From Trichosphaerium sp. ATCC 40318 (taxonomy: Eukaryota; Discosea; Flabellinia; Trichosidae): a DNA stretch of 64,000 bases. A program made the translations under genes and the position numbers. Within the stretch, counting starts at the first letter, position 1. Every line of letters begins with the position of its first letter. This document shows positions 58,435 through 64,000 of the stretch, in pieces. The stretch lies in NCBI GenBank assembly GCA_038496445.1, contig JALMLS010000309.1, positions 372,001 through 436,000 on the forward strand. Direction: 5' to 3'. The notes under the pieces were generated by a model. It had not been told where the DNA came from and searched no databases. It worked only from the letters and a program-made list of their open reading frames with translations.

Positions 58435-59789
58435 TATTTTCTCAAATGGAATCGTGCTGGGGAAAAAATCAGTCACTTCAAAATCAATCATGGAAGTTTG
58501 AACTGGACCGCCTTTACTTGGTTTGCCGAATCTGAAACCAAGATAGCCACGGAAACACCTTATGTTAGCGGAAGAATACATGGTATAAAAAAGGAGTGGT
58601 ATTTGATTAAATCCGGTAATGATGAGTCACGTGAATTGAAAGCATTGATCTGTTACGTTCGTGGCAAACGCCAAGGAGAACAGTTTGTTTGGTACCCCAA
58701 TGGAGGATCAAAATCGATATGTTCTGTTGTTGATGACCAAAAACATGGCAAGTGTTATACCTTTAATGGCAAGGGCGTTACAACGCTTTTTTTCTTCGTT
58801 CATGGCATGGAGCAGGCGAAACGTGAAGTATACTTCCAGGGTGTCAAAGTTAAAGAGTACAGTAGGGTAGACAAGAAGCTTCACGGCGACTATAAAGAGT
58901 ATTTTAGCAATGGTGCATTGAAGTATCATCGCCAATATGAGGAAGGAGAAAGACACGGCAAACAAAGAAAATACTACAAAACGGGACAGCTACAATATCA
59001 AGAAATGTACTTTTATGGTGTGAAATACGGAGATGTCTACTATTTCCATTGCAATGGTAAAATGTGGAAAAAGGCGTTTTTCTTCGAGGGTAAACGGTTG
59101 ACAATTAGGGAGTGGCATGCTGATGGTCAACAATCCGAATGGAATTGTGACAACGAAGGCGAAATCTGTGGCCAGCGGAAAACGTGGTTCAAAAATGGAC
59201 AATTATCGAAGCTGGGTTATGTACACAACTTTCATGGTGAGTACAAATTTAAAGGTGAGTACAAAGAATGGGCAATTATCGAACCAATCTAATTATGCTC
59301 TTGGCAAACTGGAGGGTGAATTCAAGACATGGTGGGAAAACGGTAATTTACGTAAGCTTTGTCACTACCGCAATGGTTTTGAAGAGGGGGAATGCAAGAT
59401 GTACTGGAAGAATGGAAATCTGAATGTGCTGTGCACTTACAGTCAAGGTAGTAAGGAAGGGCTATGGCAGTACTGGAATCGTGATGGCAAAAAGAAGAAC
59501 ACTTGCAATTATGTCAACAATAAGCTTGACGGAAAGCAAGCGCAGTTTGAATCTCTAGTAGAGGTACTTAGTTGGTACAAGAATGGTGTGAAAGTTTCTG
59601 GACCCGATTCTCACAAATGATGTGCTTGGCAACGCCATTTATTTTCCAATTGTCTAAAAAATAAAACAGATTTTGTACTATGCTGCACTTTTATTGTACA
59701 CTTTGTGAAGATTGTAAGCATTCGACCCTATGTAATTATCGCTTGCTATTTGTAATGAGTCATCCCAAAGAGAAAACGCATTGATTGCA

Positions 59790-61316
59790 TCAGTTAGGGA
59801 ATTGGATTAAGCCTTGGGTAAATTCTAAAAACATACCATCGAGATCATGATATTCAACATTCTTAATTACTGAGAAATTATCCATAAAAGAATGACTTAC
59901 ATTAACAATGTGGAGACCTTCTACAGCTTCAATACCGTCTTTGGTCACATGCTCACAATACTTAACTCCAAGCGTATGGACTCCCACTAGGGATTTGATT
60001 CCTTCGTCTGTAACTGAAGTGCTTTCAAGGTTAATAGCATTTACCCCTTTAAGTGATTTGATACCTTCATCTGTCACTGATGTACGAGTAAGATCAATGG
60101 CATGGACACCTGCAAGCGCTTGAATACCTTCATCAGTTACTGCAGTATCTCCAAGGTGTATAGTATGAGTGCCTGCAAGTGCTTTGATACCCTCATCTGT
60201 CACTGAGGTATTGTTCAAGAAAATCGTATGAATACCTTTCAATGCTTTGATACCTTCGTCAGTCACTGATGTACGACCAAGATAGATGGAATGAACCACT
60301 TTAAGTTCTTTGAGACACGCATCAGTAATTGATGTCGCATAAAGATGAATTGTGTGAACTCCATTTAACGACTTGAAACCCTTGTCCGTAACTTTAGTGC
60401 AACCTGCTAAGCCAATTGTATGAACACCTTTGAGTGCTTTGATACCATCATCTGTCACATCACAACAATTAAGATGAATCTCATGAACACCTTTGAGTGC
60501 TTTGATACCTTCATCTGTTACTGATGTACAAGGAAGACGAATTGTATGAACACCAGCCAATGCCTTGATACCTTCATCTGTCACATGTTTACAATGACAA
60601 AGAAAAATAGTGTGGACACCTGCAAGCTCTTTAAGATCGTGATCATTGATCACACTGCCTTGTCTCAAAAAGCTTGCATCAATGGTACGACATCCAGATA
60701 ATAAAGAAAACAATGTGTTGTTCTTTACTTTCATTTTGACAATGGTATTGTTCATGACGCCCTTGTACTGTCTTATCCTTAAAACGTCTGGAATATTGTA
60801 GATATACACCTTCTCATATCCAACAACATGGTGGATGATATCAGCCATCAAACGACATGACTGAGCAACAATGAATCTTGTTTTTGATTTTGTATGGTGG
60901 AGAATACATGCAATAACCTCTGGTGGGAATTTGAGAATATTTTGTACTTTGTGCGTTGTCCGTGATCTTGTTAAAGTGAGTTAGTAGTTAGGAAATACAC
61001 TTGATCCTTATTTAGATTTAACGTACGTATGTTTGCGTTTTACAACCTCTGTAGTCTTTGATTGTCTATGTTTTGGCGTACGATAGTGATTAGAATGTAC
61101 TTGACGCAGTTTGCTTGTTTTAGAAGCTGTTTCAACGTTTTCAAAGAGATATTGGTCTAGTTGTAACGCAAGGCTTGTTTTCGCATTGTACAAGATGATT
61201 TCAAGTTGGTTTATGAATGTTTCGCTTTGTTCTTCAGTAATTCTTCTGAACTCTTCTTTGTGGTGTTTGTGATAGTATGAGGTTGCTTGTTCAACGGAAA
61301 TACCAAGTAAATCCAT
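59790..61316 (-). CDS. F-box-like LRR protein, cassette copy 3 (intact)
   Basis: Exon 1 61316-61027 (MDLLGISVEQATSYYHKHHK), 60-nt intron 60967-61026 (gtacgt...acaag), exon 2 60966-59790. The phase is kept, giving 488 residues. The F-box-like segment FPPEVIACILHH and about 12 LRRs are as in copy 1, with changes in single repeats (TIRLPCTSVTDEGIKAL is present here and not in copy 1; the C-terminus is VEYHDLDGMFLEFTQGL). The open frame is undamaged although its MORN partner is destroyed. It would be cytosolic or nuclear; no signal or membrane segment. Confidence 0.8.
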
Positions 61317-61679
61317 AATCTGACACTACTATAACCGGACCTTATAAGTAGCGTAAATAAAAATGACAACTATTTTTAGCAGCAGAATAAGTCACATGTT
61401 TGTTCTGCATCCCGTATGTGAGGTAAGGTATTTTAAAAGTTGTTGTTCTAGTCACTTCAAGATAGGTCAGGAAAAGGTGTAAGGAACTATTTGAAGTGTT
61501 GGCCGTTACTTCATTTAGGACAACATATTGTATATTGGCTTTGAAACGTCTTCGAGTGAACTCATTTTTATGAGCAGCAGATTTTGCTCTTGGTAAGTTT
61601 ATGTAATGTTTGTACAAAATTAGCACACAGCACTAGATACTACAAGTGATTTTGCGGTGCACGTGATTGACATTTGATT
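61317..61679. other. Intergenic, cassette 5' flank
   Basis: 61320-61420 resembles the upstream region of LRR copy 1 (ggatgcagaacaaacatgtgacttatt on the minus strand). The remainder has a CACGTG near 61660 and no supported gene. Confidence 0.5.
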
Positions 61680-62591
61680 TTATTTGCAAGTAAATTTCTT
61701 GTCAAAGTCATAGTTGATTGTAGTATCATACTCTCGATTAATCTCTTCAATATCAATTTTATCACCCATCCTTTTTGCATGTACTTTACCACGTTGTCTT
61801 GTAAAGCTACATTTTCTTTTTACGTAAATAAATCTATTACACTGTGGGTGATACTCATCAAAATCAATCGTGTCTTCTTTCATTTTTTTCCCAAAATTTT
61901 CATGGTAAGTATCAAACGGGTGTATAAAGTAATCAGAGTTCGGAGGGTTATAAAGTGTCTGAGATATTGAAGAGTGTTTAGGCTCATTAAACGGAAAAAG
62001 ATAGTACGACCCGTCATCAGGATATAGAAAGGAGCCATTATCCAGTGAAATATAAGCATGTTTTGTTAAGTCATGATAATCCATTTGTCTCATAACACAC
62101 TCGAAATAATCACTTGGTGGTATATCATCAGGATCCATTAATATATGAAGCGTCTTATTATTAGTCCCTTTACGTACTTGGCTTCTATTTAAAGCAATCT
62201 GACCAGAATTTACAACCTTTATTGGTAAGCTATGACTGAAATGTTCACACTTGTATAATTCGTTTGTAATAAACTGGAACTTATCTGGGTTGACATAAAG
62301 GAACAATTGAATATCATACAAATCCATCCTTGATATATAAAATCGAAGAAAACCATGACAGAAAAAGTGTTCAAAGTCGTACTTTGGTAAATCGTCACCC
62401 CACGTGTACACGCTGGCGTAGACATAAAAAGACCAATCTGAACCCTTTTCATGTTCTGTCAGTGTAGTATCTACGATGTCAGTACTCCAGAATGTGGTAT
62501 TCGCTACCGCCTTGCTGCCAAGAAGGAAATAAACCGTAACCATAGAAATGAGACTCCACACAAGCAGAAGTAGTGTTATCTTATTCATCAT
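61680..62591 (-). CDS. Type II membrane glycosyltransferase-like protein
   Basis: Single exon, 303 residues, start ATG 62591. A short cytosolic end precedes one membrane helix (ITLLLLVWSLISMVTVYFLL), then a lumenal domain. The segment NKTLHILMDPDDIPPSDYFE carries a DPDD motif of the DxD type found in GT-A glycosyltransferases, placed after a strand and preceded by GQIALNRSQVRKG. Several N-glycosylation sites (NTT, NRS, NKT, NGS). The family was not fixed: it resembles uncharacterised GT2-like or capsule-type transferases. Location in Golgi inferred from topology. Confidence 0.6.
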   Translation of the reverse strand: MMNKITLLLLVWSLISMVTVYFLLGSKAVANTTFWSTDIVDTTLTEHEKGSDWSFYVYASVYTWGDDLPKYDFEHFFCHGFLRFYISRMDLYDIQLFLYVNPDKFQFITNELYKCEHFSHSLPIKVVNSGQIALNRSQVRKGTNNKTLHILMDPDDIPPSDYFECVMRQMDYHDLTKHAYISLDNGSFLYPDDGSYYLFPFNEPKHSSISQTLYNPPNSDYFIHPFDTYHENFGKKMKEDTIDFDEYHPQCNRFIYVKRKCSFTRQRGKVHAKRMGDKIDIEEINREYDTTINYDFDKKFTCK

Positions 62592-63180
62592 TTAATAAAA
62601 ACAGCGTTTTGGTTTGCGGGTTTTGCGGGGAGCTCTGTTTTTTCACGTGTTGTATAAGTACGGGATAATAGGAGTCACGTGCGGCCGTCTCTATGATGAA
62701 TAAAGTAACGGGTTTAACTTAACACACTGACTTTTCTTCCTTGTTTTTTTTTTTCATCTAGACGCATTCGCAGCGCTTCATTCTTACACAATATAACGTC
62801 GGCTTCGCCTCCTAACATACCGTTGTGATTCATACTTTTATGTTGAGATATCTTTACTAAAATAAACACTTTGAAACCTATAAAAAGCTCATTAGACACC
62901 TCTGAGTTTTTGGCTTCACACAACGTGTCAACGGAGAAAAAAACAGTCCTGTTGCTGTAAATAATTTTGGAATTTGCTTATTTTATCGGCTTATCTCACC
63001 CACGTGCGTCCTCTTACTTTTTTTGTAGAATCACATGTCTTTTTCCGATGCTACATCTTATATGACTACACATAGATCATTGTAGTTTGAGCTAGTAGGT
63101 GCAGCATGTCCTAATGCACCATACTAGATAACAAAACGAATTCAGTTTATATACCTACTGTTTTAGACTTTAAATATATC
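62592..63180. other. Intergenic
   Basis: Upstream region of the glycosyltransferase-like gene with three CACGTG sites (near 62646, 62676 and 62998). No supported gene. Confidence 0.45.
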
Positions 63181-63189
63181 TTTCCTGAA

Positions 63190-63310
63190 GTGTTTCTTGC
63201 TCCATCAACCACTTTGATACCCTCGTCAAATACTGAAGTGATATTAAGGTAAATACTATGAACCCAGCAGTGCTTTGATACCTTCATCAGGTATCAAAGT
63301 GCCTTGAAGA
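63190..63310 (-). pseudogene. Relic of LRR-family gene
   Basis: The minus strand reads LIPDEGIKALLG in one frame and then VHSIYLNITSVFDEGIKVVD in the next frame. These are two neighbouring repeats of the VTDEGIKAL LRR family separated by a 1-base shift. No F-box part or further repeats were found, so this is an old fragment rather than a gene. Confidence 0.75.
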
Positions 63311-64000
63311 GGAACAAGTTGTTTTTTGACAGTTTGCACTAGGTATGTACCCTCACTGGTTTGACGTTTACACCTGTCTATGGATAAATTCGCGGTTTCC
63401 AGTACTATGGTACCGATTCTATAAATTCGCATTGACAAGTTGTCAATTGTAAAGCAGGAACATATAAGTAAATGACTATGATTTTTGGATTTTAATTTTG
63501 ATTCAACACATAGCAGTGGTCGCTAAACGGCTACAGCCAAAAACAATCTTGATGCTTATGATTTTTATTAGCGTGTTGAGTTGTTTCTTTCAAAGTAGTT
63601 GGGTGGTAGATCAGAAAAAGAGACTGAGATTAAAAATACATCAGCTGTCAACGTCAGTGAATAAATACAAGGCAAATAAATAAACAATATTCCATCAATG
63701 CGGCGTCAAACGTGAATAAATGAACGATAAATCATTCAATTAACGGCGTCGAACATACCGTGAGCACATGATAAACACCACTTAATTAAGCGAGTGCTCG
63801 TTCTTCAATTTTCTTTCACTAGTTAAGTCATTTCTGGTTCTAACAATTAGTTCTCCGCTCGAAAGGGTTTATTGACGTTGTCGTTGCAGTATAAGTAAGT
63901 TTTCACATCGCGATAGTCATTTAAAACGCGCTAGGTATTTTTTTTTACTTGTAAACGATATTCGGCGTTAGATTGCATTCATACGCACTTTGGAGGCGCT
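63311..64000. other. Intergenic, right end of window
   Basis: A 61-codon frame at 63498-63683 (KTILMLMIFISVLSCFFQSS, one hydrophobic segment) has no supporting evidence as a gene. The last 200 bases may be the 5' flank of a gene beyond the window. Confidence 0.35.

Larger units (their letters stand above)
56949..59620 (+). pseudogene. MORN-type repeat gene, cassette copy 3, interrupted by transposon
   Basis: The ATG at 56949 opens MAMQLPATVQRLISYQNHEA and continues as copy 1 up to LALHG at 57083. There the transposon 57086-58434 is inserted. The gene resumes at 58437 (FLKWNRAGGKISHFKINHG, read across) and runs with about 12 MORN-type repeats. A second lesion near 59268, where about ten bases of a WFENG-coding unit are missing (GEYKEW then AIIEPI stop), shifts the frame. 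The remainder (SNYALGKLEGEFKTWWENG...) lies in another frame to TGA 59620 and ends VSGPDSHK like copy 1. It cannot give a full-length product. Confidence 0.85.
56560..61400. repeat. Duplicated cassette, block 3 (inverted)
   Basis: MORN gene on + and LRR gene on -, the mirror of blocks 1 and 2, with a 1.35-kb transposon added. Flanks on both sides match those of block 1. Limits by eye. Confidence 0.75.

Overview
This is nuclear DNA from a unicellular eukaryote, most likely a free-living amoeba-like protist; I cannot fix the lineage from sequence alone. The evidence is AT-rich DNA, genes on both strands split by many short GT-AG introns (often beginning gtacgt or gtaagt and ending in a T-run plus AG), AATAAA-like sites after stop codons, and eukaryotic families: Ras, TRAPPC3/BET3, a Tup1-type corepressor, an SR-type splicing factor, a Ste20/GCK kinase, a PH-RUN protein, a Zn2Cys6 transcription factor and many F-box proteins. 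I see no rRNA, tRNA, CRISPR array or bacterial operon.

Layout. 0-3.6 kb: end of a secreted or GPI-anchored protein with carbohydrate-binding-like modules. 3.9-5.3 kb: a gene whose protein starts with the histone H3 tail sequence. 5.5-6.5 kb: a Ras-like GTPase with an altered switch II. 6.85-8.2 kb: an F-box protein joined in frame to a PPP-type phosphatase domain that has lost catalytic residues. 8.7-9.5 kb: a broken copy of the F-box/transmembrane gene that is intact at 20.4-21.3 kb. 10.5-12.4 kb: a Zn2Cys6 factor. 12.8-15.3 kb: a repeat protein ending in a nuclease-fold domain. 15.6-17.9 kb: an ankyrin-like gene. 18.3-20.2 kb: an SREK1-like splicing regulator. 21.4-22.9 kb: a TPM-domain protein. 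24-25.3 kb: a secreted protein. 27.0-27.4 kb: a small MABP-like beta-prism protein. 27.8-33.3 kb: a GCK-type kinase with a C-terminal array of calpain domain III modules, divergent from a PH-RUN protein (33.5-37.6 kb).

38-45.3 kb and 56.5-61.4 kb hold three copies of one convergent gene pair: an F-box-like/LRR gene facing a MORN-type repeat gene. The copies are in different states of decay. The third is inverted and carries a 1,349-bp transposon with 27-bp terminal inverted repeats and a TA target duplication. Between them lie Tup1 (45.6-49.0), TRAPPC3 (49.2-50.1), an ankyrin/F-box/small-GTPase fusion (50.5-53.9) and an ARM-like gene (54.7-56.4). The right end has a glycosyltransferase-like gene (61.7-62.6), a relic of the LRR family and mostly non-coding DNA.

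Two themes stand out. Conserved housekeeping genes are interleaved with a fast-evolving set of F-box adaptors, several fused to degenerate signalling domains (phosphatase, small GTPase) or to LRR or membrane segments. The palindrome CACGTG is also strongly over-represented across the whole window.
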